A stretch of DNA of 64,000 nucleotides from contig NZ_JVNU01000032.1 in assembly GCF_001071995.1 (NCBI RefSeq), positions 1 through 64,000 on the forward strand, read 5' to 3'. The position numbers were made by a program, and so were the translations under genes. Source of the DNA: Streptococcus sp. 263_SSPC (lineage in GTDB: Bacteria; Bacillota; Bacilli; Lactobacillales; Aerococcaceae). The notes beneath the pieces are model-generated. The model made no database searches and was not told where the DNA came from. It saw only the letters and a program-made list of their open reading frames with translations. Below are positions 8,204-15,957 of the stretch, one piece after another; positions within the stretch are counted from its first letter, which is position 1; the number at the start of each line of letters is the position of its first letter.

Positions 8204-9043
8204 ATGACACAAACTAAAATTGCACAAATGGTAAATCCAGAAGTTATGGCTGATATGGTTTCAGCTAAATTACCAAAAATGATTAAATTTACACCTTTAG
8301 CTTACGTTGAGCGTGAGTTAGTAGGACAACCTGGAAACACAGTAACAGTAGCTAAATGGGTATATTCTGGAGATGCTAAAGACATCACTGAGGGTGAAGC
8401 AATCGTCCCAGACCAATTAACTACTGACAAGTCTACAATGACAATCAAGAAAGCTGGTAAAGGTGTCGAAGTAACAGACGAGGCTTTATTATCTGGTTAC
8501 GGAGACCCATTAGGTCAAGCAGCACACCAAATCGCTTTAGCTATTGCAAACAAAGTGGACAACGACTTAGCTACAGAGGCTGCAAAAGCTACTCAATATG
8601 TCGATGATGCACCTACAACAGGAGATGCACTTGATAAAGCCTTAGCAGTATTCTCAGACGAAGAAGATGCACATTATGTTGCAGTTATCAATCCAGAAGA
8701 TGCAATCGCATTACGCAGTAACACAGTAAAAGAGTGGTTACGTGGTTCAGAAATCGGTGCAAATACCGTTGTTTCTGGAACTTTTGGTGAAACGCACGGT
8801 GTTCAAATCGTACGCTCTAAGAAAGTTACTAAAGGAAAAGGTTTCCTTGTTAAAGTTTCTCCAGTTGAAACAGATACAGACGATGTTGCTAAATATGGTG
8901 CGTTCGTTATTAACTTAAAACGTGACGTGGTTGTCGAAACAGACCGTGACATTTTAAAGAAAACAACTGTTATCACTGGTGATGAGCACTATGGCGTATA
9001 CTTATACGATCCTACAAAAGTTGTAAAATTCGGAGGTGCTTAA
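8204..9043 (+). CDS. Major capsid protein (N4 gp56-like/HK97 fold)
   Basis: The 279-residue protein begins with TKIAQMVNPEVMADMVSAKL, followed by a segment around LVGQPGNTVTV and a long alpha helix (about 105-125). This is the usual pattern of N4-gp56-type capsid proteins in phages of lactic bacteria. It forms the capsid shell. Codon use is smoother than in the neighbouring minor genes, as expected for a highly expressed protein. The next ATG overlaps its stop. Confidence 0.9.
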   Translation: MTQTKIAQMVNPEVMADMVSAKLPKMIKFTPLAYVERELVGQPGNTVTVAKWVYSGDAKDITEGEAIVPDQLTTDKSTMTIKKAGKGVEVTDEALLSGYGDPLGQAAHQIALAIANKVDNDLATEAAKATQYVDDAPTTGDALDKALAVFSDEEDAHYVAVINPEDAIALRSNTVKEWLRGSEIGANTVVSGTFGETHGVQIVRSKKVTKGKGFLVKVSPVETDTDDVAKYGAFVINLKRDVVVETDRDILKKTTVITGDEHYGVYLYDPTKVVKFGGA

Positions 9044-9228
9044 TGGGAATGTTGTTAAGACGACATTACCCACAAAAGCCTGTTGAAACGGAAGTTGTTA
9101 ATGAAACGGAAGTTGTTAATTATAACGACTTAACGGTTAAAGAGTTAAGAGATATCGCAAAAGAGCGCGAAATCGAAGGTTATTCAACATTAAGCAAAGA
9201 GGAACTTATCGCAGTATTGGAGGGATAG
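9043..9228 (+). CDS. Small protein with Rho-N/SAP-like C-terminus
   Basis: A 61-residue product. The last 32 residues (LTVKELRDIAKEREIEGYSTLSKEELIAVLEG, described here only by its LTVKELRDIAKE core) match the Rho N-terminal/HeH-LEM helix-extension-helix pattern found in small proteins between phage capsid and connector genes. Just before it a seven-residue segment (TEVVNET/TEVVNYN) is repeated, showing a small in-frame duplication. Probably a head accessory or nucleic-acid-binding factor. Confidence 0.75.
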   Translation: MGMLLRRHYPQKPVETEVVNETEVVNYNDLTVKELRDIAKEREIEGYSTLSKEELIAVLEG

Positions 9229-9229
9229 C

Positions 9230-9547
9230 ATGGAAAATATCACTCAAGCGAAGATACTGCTAGGGATTGAGGACAATCTCCAAGATAAGTTACTAACAAC
9301 AATAGCGACGTTAACAACCGCTAACTTTTTAGCTTACGCAGGCGTGGATGATGTCCCAGAAGGCCTTGAGTATATTATTACCGAGGTCATTATTAAACGG
9401 TTTAACAGAATTGGTGCTGAGGGAATGAGTAGTCAATCCCTCGAAGGCACCTCTATGAGGTTTGATTCCGATGATTTCAAAGAATACGATAGTGTGATTA
9501 AACGAGTTTGCTCGAAAACATTCAATGCGGGGTTTAAGATGCTATGA
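9230..9547 (+). CDS. Head-tail connector (gp15/Phage_connect-like)
   Basis: A 105-residue, mostly helical protein that begins with a helix containing KILLGIEDNLQDKLL, as in adaptor proteins of the SPP1 gp15/HK97 gp6 group. It joins the portal ring to the head-completion protein. It starts one base after the previous stop and overlaps the next gene by four bases (ATGA). Confidence 0.8.
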   Translation: MENITQAKILLGIEDNLQDKLLTTIATLTTANFLAYAGVDDVPEGLEYIITEVIIKRFNRIGAEGMSSQSLEGTSMRFDSDDFKEYDSVIKRVCSKTFNAGFKML

Positions 9548-9849
9548 GATACAATGATAGAGTGGAGATTATCACTAAGAAACAAGAAGAGTATGATCCT
9601 GAAACAGGCGAATATACTTCTAGTGAAGATGAAGGGATTATTGTTCCAGTTCATGTAATGGATTTGGGCATCGATAAACAAGTCGCAGTTTTTGGAGAGT
9701 ATAAACGAGGTTCAAAAGTGGTCTATTTCCAAAACGCACCTAAAATCTCATTCACTTATCTCAACTATCGAAAAGAACGCTATAAATGTAGAGCAGATAA
9801 GCAGTCTGGAAGAGTATTCTATTTAGAAAAGGATAATTCAGTTGGGTAG
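9544..9849 (+). CDS. Head closure protein (gp16-like)
   Basis: A 101-residue beta-rich protein beginning RYNDRVEIITKKQEEYDPETG, described by its MRYNDRVEI start. This is the pattern of SPP1 gp16/head closure proteins, which plug the connector below the adaptor ring. The order connector, closure, gp10-like, terminator, tail tube is the standard one. It overlaps the next TTG start by eight bases. Confidence 0.75.
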   Translation: MRYNDRVEIITKKQEEYDPETGEYTSSEDEGIIVPVHVMDLGIDKQVAVFGEYKRGSKVVYFQNAPKISFTYLNYRKERYKCRADKQSGRVFYLEKDNSVG

Positions 9850-10234
9850 CTTACAATTCGAATTAAAAGGCCTTGAAAAACTTCAAGCTAAACTTCAAAA
9901 AGTCGCTAAAATGGAAGAGGTTGAGCGCATTGTTGAGAAACACGGTTCAGAAATGCAAAAAAAAGCAGTTATCAATGCTTCTAAGTTTAGAGGGCACTAC
10001 GAAGGTAGAGGCAAAAATAAGCGATTTGTCAAGCCAACAGGGGCAACTAAACGCTCTATCTCTGTTAACAGTAGCAAGATAGATAGATTCAAGTATAGAG
10101 TGGCGCCAGGTACTGCTTATGCTGCTTACGTTGAGTTAGGGACTCGCAAAATGAGCGCACAACCGTTTATCAAACCAGCTTTTGATGACCAGAAAAAACT
10201 ATTTAAAGACGATTTGGAAAGGTTGGTTAAATGA
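9842..10234 (+). CDS. HK97 gp10-like head-tail joining protein
   Basis: The 130-residue product starts with a Leu-Gln-Phe-Glu-Leu-Lys-Gly-Leu-Glu-Lys strand, then a charged helix and a C-terminal part with TAYAAYVELGTRKM and QPFIKPAF, the usual signature of HK97 gp10 family proteins. The start is TTG at 9842, preceded by AAAGGA; the alternative would remove the conserved first strand. Four-base overlap with the next ATG. Confidence 0.85.
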   Translation: MGSLQFELKGLEKLQAKLQKVAKMEEVERIVEKHGSEMQKKAVINASKFRGHYEGRGKNKRFVKPTGATKRSISVNSSKIDRFKYRVAPGTAYAAYVELGTRKMSAQPFIKPAFDDQKKLFKDDLERLVK

Positions 10235-10617
10235 AATCAAGAGAGCAAGCAGTTTTTGACAGCGTGTTTAAACGTTGTCTTTTGTTAGGGTACAAAACGT
10301 ATGACTATAAACCAGACGATGATGCACCTTATCCGTTCGTTGAGTTGGAGGATACAACTTCTATACTCGTTCCAAATAAAACGGACGTGAAAGGTACAGT
10401 TGAGTTAGTCTTATCGGTATGGAGTACCCGTAAAAAACGTAAACAAGTATCGGATATGTGTTCGAGTATCCTAGCAGAATCGATGAAGATTAGCGAGGCA
10501 GACGGTTATCATGTAGCCTTGAATATCTCGCAATCTACAATATCGATTTTTGACGATAACACGACAGTCGAACCACTCAAGCGTGGTCGTGTTCGTCTAG
10601 TATTTACAATTTTATAA
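10231..10617 (+). CDS. Tail terminator/completion protein
   Basis: This 128-residue protein has an N-terminal helix, a DAPYPFVELEDTTS segment, then alternating strands and helices ending in RVRLVFTIL. That layout and the position immediately before the major tail protein suit the tail terminator group (DUF3168/DUF806-like). It would cap the tail tube and join it to the head. Family assignment is by pattern and position. Confidence 0.75.
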   Translation: MKSREQAVFDSVFKRCLLLGYKTYDYKPDDDAPYPFVELEDTTSILVPNKTDVKGTVELVLSVWSTRKKRKQVSDMCSSILAESMKISEADGYHVALNISQSTISIFDDNTTVEPLKRGRVRLVFTIL

Positions 10618-10634
10618 AAGAAAGAGGTTAAAAT

Positions 10635-11174
10635 ATGCCAATTGCAAAAAAAGGGATTGATAGTATCCTATTATTTCGCTTGTTAAGTGAAGCAAGCAAA
10701 GCAGACGGTGCTAAACTAGCATTCCAAACTGAACACTCAACAGAGAAAAGCCGTGACACTAACTCAGTCAAAACTAAAGACGGAGTTTTACAATCTGTCG
10801 GTGGTATTGAGGTTTCAATTACCGCAACTACAATCATGGCGGAAGACGATGAACTTGTCGCTAAGCTAGAAACAGCTATGGACAAAGGCGAACTCGTTGA
10901 AGTTTGGGAAATTGAAAAGAACGCTAAGAAAAAAGGCGATAAATTCGAGTCAGTGTATTATCAAGGTTACTTGACTTCATTCAAGAAAACTAAAAACGCT
11001 GAAGACTTAATTGAGTTAGAACTTGAATTCGCAGTAAACGGTACAGGGGTTAAAGGATATGCAACACTTAACACTAGCCAAGCGGAAGTGGTTCAGTATG
11101 AGTTTGCTGATACAACAAAAGGAACAGCTAGTCCAGCAAGCCCAGTTGCTGGTTCACCAGTTGTCGGTGGTTAG
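10635..11174 (+). CDS. Major tail tube protein (TP901-1 type)
   Basis: A 179-residue protein opening with PIAKKGIDSILLFRL, then the TEHSTEKSRDTNSVKTKDG region and a strand-rich core, as in the phage_tail_2/TP901-1 major tail protein family. It polymerises to form the tail tube. The last 20 residues are low complexity (Ala/Ser/Pro/Val/Gly) and may be a flexible surface tail. A strong terminator follows. Confidence 0.9.
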   Translation: MPIAKKGIDSILLFRLLSEASKADGAKLAFQTEHSTEKSRDTNSVKTKDGVLQSVGGIEVSITATTIMAEDDELVAKLETAMDKGELVEVWEIEKNAKKKGDKFESVYYQGYLTSFKKTKNAEDLIELELEFAVNGTGVKGYATLNTSQAEVVQYEFADTTKGTASPASPVAGSPVVGG

Positions 11175-11180
11175 AAATTA

Positions 11181-11206
11181 AGAGAGGTTCACGCCTCTCT
11201 TTTTTA
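11181..11206 (+). terminator. Terminator after the major tail protein
   Basis: AGAGAGG/CCTCTCT-type stem over 11181-11200 with a six-T run. It probably lowers expression of the downstream low-copy tail genes relative to tail tube protein. Confidence 0.8.
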
Positions 11207-11236
11207 TTGTATTTTTTAGAAAAAGGAGAAATAACA

Positions 11237-11584
11237 ATGCAATTAAAAATCAATGATAAAACTTACAACATTAAATTCGGAGTGAAATTCGTTCGTGCGC
11301 TTGATAAAGCTTATCCAATCGAACAACAAGGTTTGAAATTCGGAATGGCTCTATCTGCTAAAATCCCTGAATTATACGCTAAGAATATCGCTTCATTAGC
11401 TGATATTATCTACTACGGAACAGTTACAGAAAGCCCACGCCCTTCATTATCGGAAGTTGAAACATACGTTGAAGAGTGTGAAGATTTAGAACAATTGTTT
11501 GATGATGTACTTCAAGAATTGAGTGAGTCTAATGCTGGTAAGTCTTTGCTGTCGGAGATGAATCAAGGCCTCAAGAAGAAATAA
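11237..11584 (+). CDS. Tail assembly chaperone, upstream part (gpG-like)
   Basis: Start chosen at ATG 11237, which has AAAGGAG upstream; the in-frame TTG at 11207 lies in the preceding terminator. The 115-residue protein (LKINDKTYNIKFGVKFVRALD) matches the gp14-type tail chaperone family that coats the tape measure before tube assembly. The reading frame that follows on is open in -1 from 11542, so part of the product is probably extended by frameshifting. Confidence 0.8.
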   Translation: MQLKINDKTYNIKFGVKFVRALDKAYPIEQQGLKFGMALSAKIPELYAKNIASLADIIYYGTVTESPRPSLSEVETYVEECEDLEQLFDDVLQELSESNAGKSLLSEMNQGLKKK

Positions 11585-11907
11585 TTGAGAAATCTTCTAT
11601 TGAAACGTTTGAGGAAATCATTATTAATTGTGTCCGATTTTTAAACATTACAGACATGAACGAGATAGGTCGTATGACAATGTACGAGTATGACTTGTTG
11701 ATGACTGGAGTGTTGTTAAGAAAGCAAGATGAAGATGAACTCTTACATCGTTCTGCTTGGTTAACTAGACAGGTAGAAGCTACTAAGTCGGACGGAAAAA
11801 CTCCTTTATACAAGAAATACAGTGATTTTTACAAGAAAAAAGATACGAAACAAAAGTATCAACTCTCAGACAAAGAGAAAGAACTTTTACTGAGAGCAAA
11901 TACTTAA
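11542..11907 (+). CDS. Tail assembly chaperone, downstream part (gpT-like), likely made by -1 frameshift
   Basis: This frame is open from 11542 and overlaps the end of the upstream chaperone gene by 43 bases. The first ATG in it (11656) has no ribosome-binding site, so separate initiation is unlikely. The downstream portion (MYEYDLLMTGVLLRKQDEDE, then a charged end) is what the T half of G-GT tail chaperone pairs usually looks like. The run AAG-AAG-AAA just before the upstream stop is the best slip site, though it is not a classical heptamer. Frameshifting here is inferred. Confidence 0.6.
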   Translation, partial: VFAVGDESRPQEEIIEKSSIETFEEIIINCVRFLNITDMNEIGRMTMYEYDLLMTGVLLRKQDEDELLHRSAWLTRQVEATKSDGKTPLYKKYSDFYKKKDTKQKYQLSDKEKELLLRANT

Positions 11908-11923
11908 GGAAAGGAGGAATATA

Positions 11924-14900
11924 ATGGCAGAGACTTATTCAGTCGAAGCGGTATTGACTGCTGTCGATAAAGGGATGAGTTCTACTTTGAACGGTTTGCA
12001 GAAAGCAATCAACGGACTTCAAAAGTCATCAAACGCATTCGATACTATTTCAAATAAGAGCAGTTCGATGTTTAAATCGATGCTTGGAGCTAATCTTGTT
12101 GGGTCAGCGATTACATCCGCTTTTGGAAGTATCAAAAGTACAATGAGCGAAATGGTCGGAGAGTTGAACAGCTCGAAAAAAGCATGGGATACGTTCGATG
12201 GAAACCTCAGTAAGTTAGGTTGGGGGAAAGACCAGATTAACCAAGCTAAAGAGGCTATGCAGGACTATGCTACAAAGACTATCTACTCAGCTTCAGATAT
12301 GGCTAGTACGTTCTCTCAAATGGCGGCAATCGGTCGTAATGATAGCAACGAGCTTGTAAAGGCTATGGGTGGTCTAGCAGCATCCGCAGAGAATCCTAAA
12401 CAAGCCATGACGTCCCTTTCTCAACAAATGGTACAGGCTTTAGCTAAACCGAAGCTTACGTGGCAGGACTTCCGTATCATGATGGAACAAGCTCCAGCAG
12501 GTATGAGTGCAGTCGCTAAAGAAATGGGAATGTCATTAAATGACTTGATTATCAAGATTCAAAATGGAGAAGTCAAAACCGATGATTTCGCTGAGGCGTT
12601 TAAACGTGCAGGGGCGACCATGCAAGATATGGCTACTAGCTATAAAACGATTGACCAAGCGATGGACGGTCTGAAAGAAACACTTTCAAACAAACTAAAA
12701 CCAGCTTTCGATACATTATCTAAAGCAGGAATCAAGGCGCTTGAAGCGATTATGAATCAGCTTGATAAGGTTGATTTCAATAAATTAGCAACAAGCCTCG
12801 AAGGTTTGTTAAGCAAGATTGACTTTGACGCAATGATTGAAAAAATCAAATCATTCGTAAGTTCAGCTGGAGCTAAAGTCAAGGAATTTTGGCAAGGCTT
12901 CTCAAACACAAGCGCAATCTCAGATTTTAAACAGGCATTGAGCGAAGTTAAAGAAGCTATCAAGAAAGTATTTTCATCGCTTGCTGGTGGTGATACAACT
13001 TCTTTCGGAGAAAAGATTGGGAAAGCTTTAAGTGCGGTATCACAGGCATTACAGGCATTTGCTAAAATAGTTCAAAGTCTAAGTCCAGAACAGATAAGAG
13101 CTATTGCCACAGCTTTTATTGGCTTCAAAGTGGCACAAAGGTCAACAAAATTATTGGCAAATGCTTTAATCGGATTGAGCAAAGGAGTAGGCGCAATCAA
13201 GGCTGTTTTTGGCGGTTTAGCAAGCTTTGCAAGAGTTGCAAAGATTTTAAGTGGTATCGCTAAAGGTTCTCAAGCTGCTAGTTCGGCATTAACATTCTTG
13301 TCTGGAAGTTCAAAACTTGCTAAGGGTGCAATGATTGGATTGAATATCTTTAGTAAGGTAGGCGGTTGGATTGGTTCTGCGGTTTCTGCAATCGTTGCTT
13401 TCCTCGGTCCAGTTGGATTGATTATTGCTGCAGTTGTAGCAATCGGTGTAGCTTTCGTTGTTCTATGGAATAAATGCGAAGGTTTCAGAAACTTCTTTAT
13501 CGGCTTATGGAATGGAATTGTCAACGTTGCCTCAAATGCTTGGAAAGGTATTCAAGGCGCTTGGGACGGTATGGTAGAGTGGTTCACTAATTTGTGGAAC
13601 GGTGTGAAAGAAACCGCCTCAAATGCTTGGAATGGTTTCCTAGAGAAAGCAAAACCAGTAATTGACGCTATTAAAACCGCATGGGATAGCATTAAAGAGT
13701 TCTTTTCTGGACTTTGGAATGGCATTACACAATTCGCCTCGAATGTTTGGAATAGCTTCTTGGAAGGCGCACAGCCTATTGTGGAAGCGTTGATGAATGT
13801 CTGGAACGCCTTAGCAGATTTCTTCACAGCACTATGGAATGGGATTGTTTCAATAGCTAAAACAGTTTGGGACGGTATCGTTGCGGTTGTAACTCCGATT
13901 GTTGAAACGATTAAGTCTGTTTGGGACGGTCTAGTGTCATTCTTTACTAATCTTTGGAAAGGTATCACAGAGGCGTCTACGATCGCGTGGAATGGTTTTA
14001 CTGAGTTTATCACTTCTATCATTGAAACAATCAAAGGTTTGTGGACTGGATTTACTGAGTTCATGTCTGGCATTTGGAATGGTATTGTATCAGTTGCTAC
14101 TACAGCATGGAACACAATCCAACCTATTGTCGAAGGGGTTTGGACTGCAATTCAGACATACATTTCAACGGCTATTCAAACAATTCAAACTGTCATTACA
14201 ACAGGAATGCAAGTTGTCCAAGAAGTATGGAATGCGGTTTGGACGGTATTTACAACAATAGTTCAAACAGTATGGACATACATTTCAACGGTCATTTCAA
14301 CTATCTTGAATGTGATTGCTGGAATTATCAACACAGTAACGGCTGTAATCAAAGGAGATTGGAGCGGTGCTTGGGAGTCTATTAAAGGGATTGCAAATAC
14401 TGTTTGGGAAGGCATTAAGACAATCATTTCAACAGTAATCAATGCGATTAGTACTATTATTAGTACTGTACTAGGTGCAATAAAAAATACCGTTTCAGCG
14501 ATTTGGGAAGCTATCAAGAGCATCATTACAACAACAATCAATGCGATTAAAGAGACTGTAATTAACGTTGGGAACGCCTTGAAAGAAGGTTTCTTGGGTG
14601 CTTTAGATGCACTTAAAGGTGGAGTTTCGAGTGCTATCGATGCAGTTGCTGGTTTCTTTGACAAATTGTGGCACATTGATTTAAGCGGTGCAGGTCGTGC
14701 GATTATGGATGGCTTCCTCGGTGGGTTGAAAGCAGCATGGAATGCGGTTACTGATTTTATCGGTGGCGTTGCTAACTGGATTGCAACACACAAAGGACCT
14801 ATCTCGTATGACAGACGATTGCTTATCCCTGCAGGTCAAGCCATTATGGGCGGTTTCAATAGAGCTTTAATGAGCGGATTTGAAGTTGTCAAAGGCAATG

Positions 14901-15160
14901 TATCTGGAATGGCAGGCGGTATCCGTTCAATGTTCGATGATGCAGGTTCTAGAGTTTCAGCGATGTCAAACGCATTGCAAGGCGATTTCTCTAATAACGT
15001 ATCAGGCACATTATCAGCTACTTATGAAGTCAACCAGACGAAAGAGCCAGCTGTTATTAACCTTGCTCTAGGTTCAAATGACTTCAGAGCCTTTGTTTCA
15101 GATATTTCTAACATTCAAAGTAAAGAAGAAAGGATAAGATTGAAGGCTTCAAGCCTTTAA
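11924..15160 (+). CDS. Tail tape measure protein
   Basis: At 1078 residues it sets tail length and is the largest gene of the prophage. The N-terminal third (to about 260) has the TP901 tape measure pattern (MAAIGRNDSNELVKAMGG, QAMTSLSQQMVQALAKPKLT region). Hydrophobic helices lie near residues 400-520. From about 510 to 780 it carries tandem tryptophan-rich repeats of roughly 35-45 residues (recurring LWNGI, AWNGF, WDGI). The C-terminus has the GPISYDRRLLIPAGQAIM motif common to many tape measures. No lytic domain is visible. Confidence 0.95.
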   Translation: MAETYSVEAVLTAVDKGMSSTLNGLQKAINGLQKSSNAFDTISNKSSSMFKSMLGANLVGSAITSAFGSIKSTMSEMVGELNSSKKAWDTFDGNLSKLGWGKDQINQAKEAMQDYATKTIYSASDMASTFSQMAAIGRNDSNELVKAMGGLAASAENPKQAMTSLSQQMVQALAKPKLTWQDFRIMMEQAPAGMSAVAKEMGMSLNDLIIKIQNGEVKTDDFAEAFKRAGATMQDMATSYKTIDQAMDGLKETLSNKLKPAFDTLSKAGIKALEAIMNQLDKVDFNKLATSLEGLLSKIDFDAMIEKIKSFVSSAGAKVKEFWQGFSNTSAISDFKQALSEVKEAIKKVFSSLAGGDTTSFGEKIGKALSAVSQALQAFAKIVQSLSPEQIRAIATAFIGFKVAQRSTKLLANALIGLSKGVGAIKAVFGGLASFARVAKILSGIAKGSQAASSALTFLSGSSKLAKGAMIGLNIFSKVGGWIGSAVSAIVAFLGPVGLIIAAVVAIGVAFVVLWNKCEGFRNFFIGLWNGIVNVASNAWKGIQGAWDGMVEWFTNLWNGVKETASNAWNGFLEKAKPVIDAIKTAWDSIKEFFSGLWNGITQFASNVWNSFLEGAQPIVEALMNVWNALADFFTALWNGIVSIAKTVWDGIVAVVTPIVETIKSVWDGLVSFFTNLWKGITEASTIAWNGFTEFITSIIETIKGLWTGFTEFMSGIWNGIVSVATTAWNTIQPIVEGVWTAIQTYISTAIQTIQTVITTGMQVVQEVWNAVWTVFTTIVQTVWTYISTVISTILNVIAGIINTVTAVIKGDWSGAWESIKGIANTVWEGIKTIISTVINAISTIISTVLGAIKNTVSAIWEAIKSIITTTINAIKETVINVGNALKEGFLGALDALKGGVSSAIDAVAGFFDKLWHIDLSGAGRAIMDGFLGGLKAAWNAVTDFIGGVANWIATHKGPISYDRRLLIPAGQAIMGGFNRALMSGFEVVKGNVSGMAGGIRSMFDDAGSRVSAMSNALQGDFSNNVSGTLSATYEVNQTKEPAVINLALGSNDFRAFVSDISNIQSKEERIRLKASSL

Positions 15161-15171
15161 TGGTGGTTTAA

Positions 15172-15957
15172 ATGTATACTTTTAATGACACAACAAAAGG
15201 CACACCGACATTTAACTCTGGTTTAGAAGTTCAATTCGGTGGAGTAAGTCTCAATCAAGAAATGAATAACGAGGACGGAACGTTTTTTGTGGCGAATACC
15301 ACGGGACGGGACGTCCTTGATTTTCACCATGAAACAGCGAATATAAAAGGTCGAGACGGTCAATATCTCTATGGTGCGACTTATAAAGAGCGTGAGATTG
15401 AGATACAGGTTAGACTAACAGGCTATACAGATTTGGGAATGAGAAAGCAGTACGAGCGTTTAAATCGCTTGTTGTTTTCTCGTCAAGCTAAAAAATTAGT
15501 GTTTGGTGATGACTCAGGAAGATATTATAAAGCTATCTTTTCAAAAGTTAAGAAACCTGAACTGGAAGACGCAAACGATACGGTTATCAAACTACATTTC
15601 GTTTGTTACGACCCGTTCAAGTATACCGAACCTAAAACTGTAACAACTAACAAGATAACCTACAACGGAGACTTTCCAACAGAGCCTATCTTAAGGCTTA
15701 CAACGCAAGAAAGTTATGAAATTCGTATCTTACATCTTGAATCGCAAAAATATATTCGATTAATATCTACTTACATTCAAGGTTCAAATCTACTTGTTAA
15801 CTGCGAGACTAGAGAAATCACGTTAAACGATAGAAACGAGTTGATAAACTTCGATATGGTTAACAGTCGATATTTTAAACTTCAAAAAGGCGTTAACACA
15901 TTTCAAGTTGAAGGTGCTCTATTGAATAGCATTGAGTACAAAGAGGTGTTCGCATGA
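15172..15957 (+). CDS. Distal tail protein (Dit)
   Basis: The 261-residue product has the Dit layout: an N-terminal belt domain with the GRDGQYLYGATYKEREI segment (about residues 61-77) and a C-terminal galectin-like part. Dit hexamers form the hub at the tail tip on which Tal and the receptor-binding proteins attach. It is encoded between tape measure and Tal, as usual, and overlaps the Tal ATG by four bases. Confidence 0.9.
   Translation: MYTFNDTTKGTPTFNSGLEVQFGGVSLNQEMNNEDGTFFVANTTGRDVLDFHHETANIKGRDGQYLYGATYKEREIEIQVRLTGYTDLGMRKQYERLNRLLFSRQAKKLVFGDDSGRYYKAIFSKVKKPELEDANDTVIKLHFVCYDPFKYTEPKTVTTNKITYNGDFPTEPILRLTTQESYEIRILHLESQKYIRLISTYIQGSNLLVNCETREITLNDRNELINFDMVNSRYFKLQKGVNTFQVEGALLNSIEYKEVFA

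Noticed and set aside
13552-14793. Long open frames on the - strand opposite the tape measure gene (187 and 176 codons)
   Set aside because: They are opened by the repetitive composition of the real gene on the + strand, lack ribosome-binding sites and give improbable proteins.
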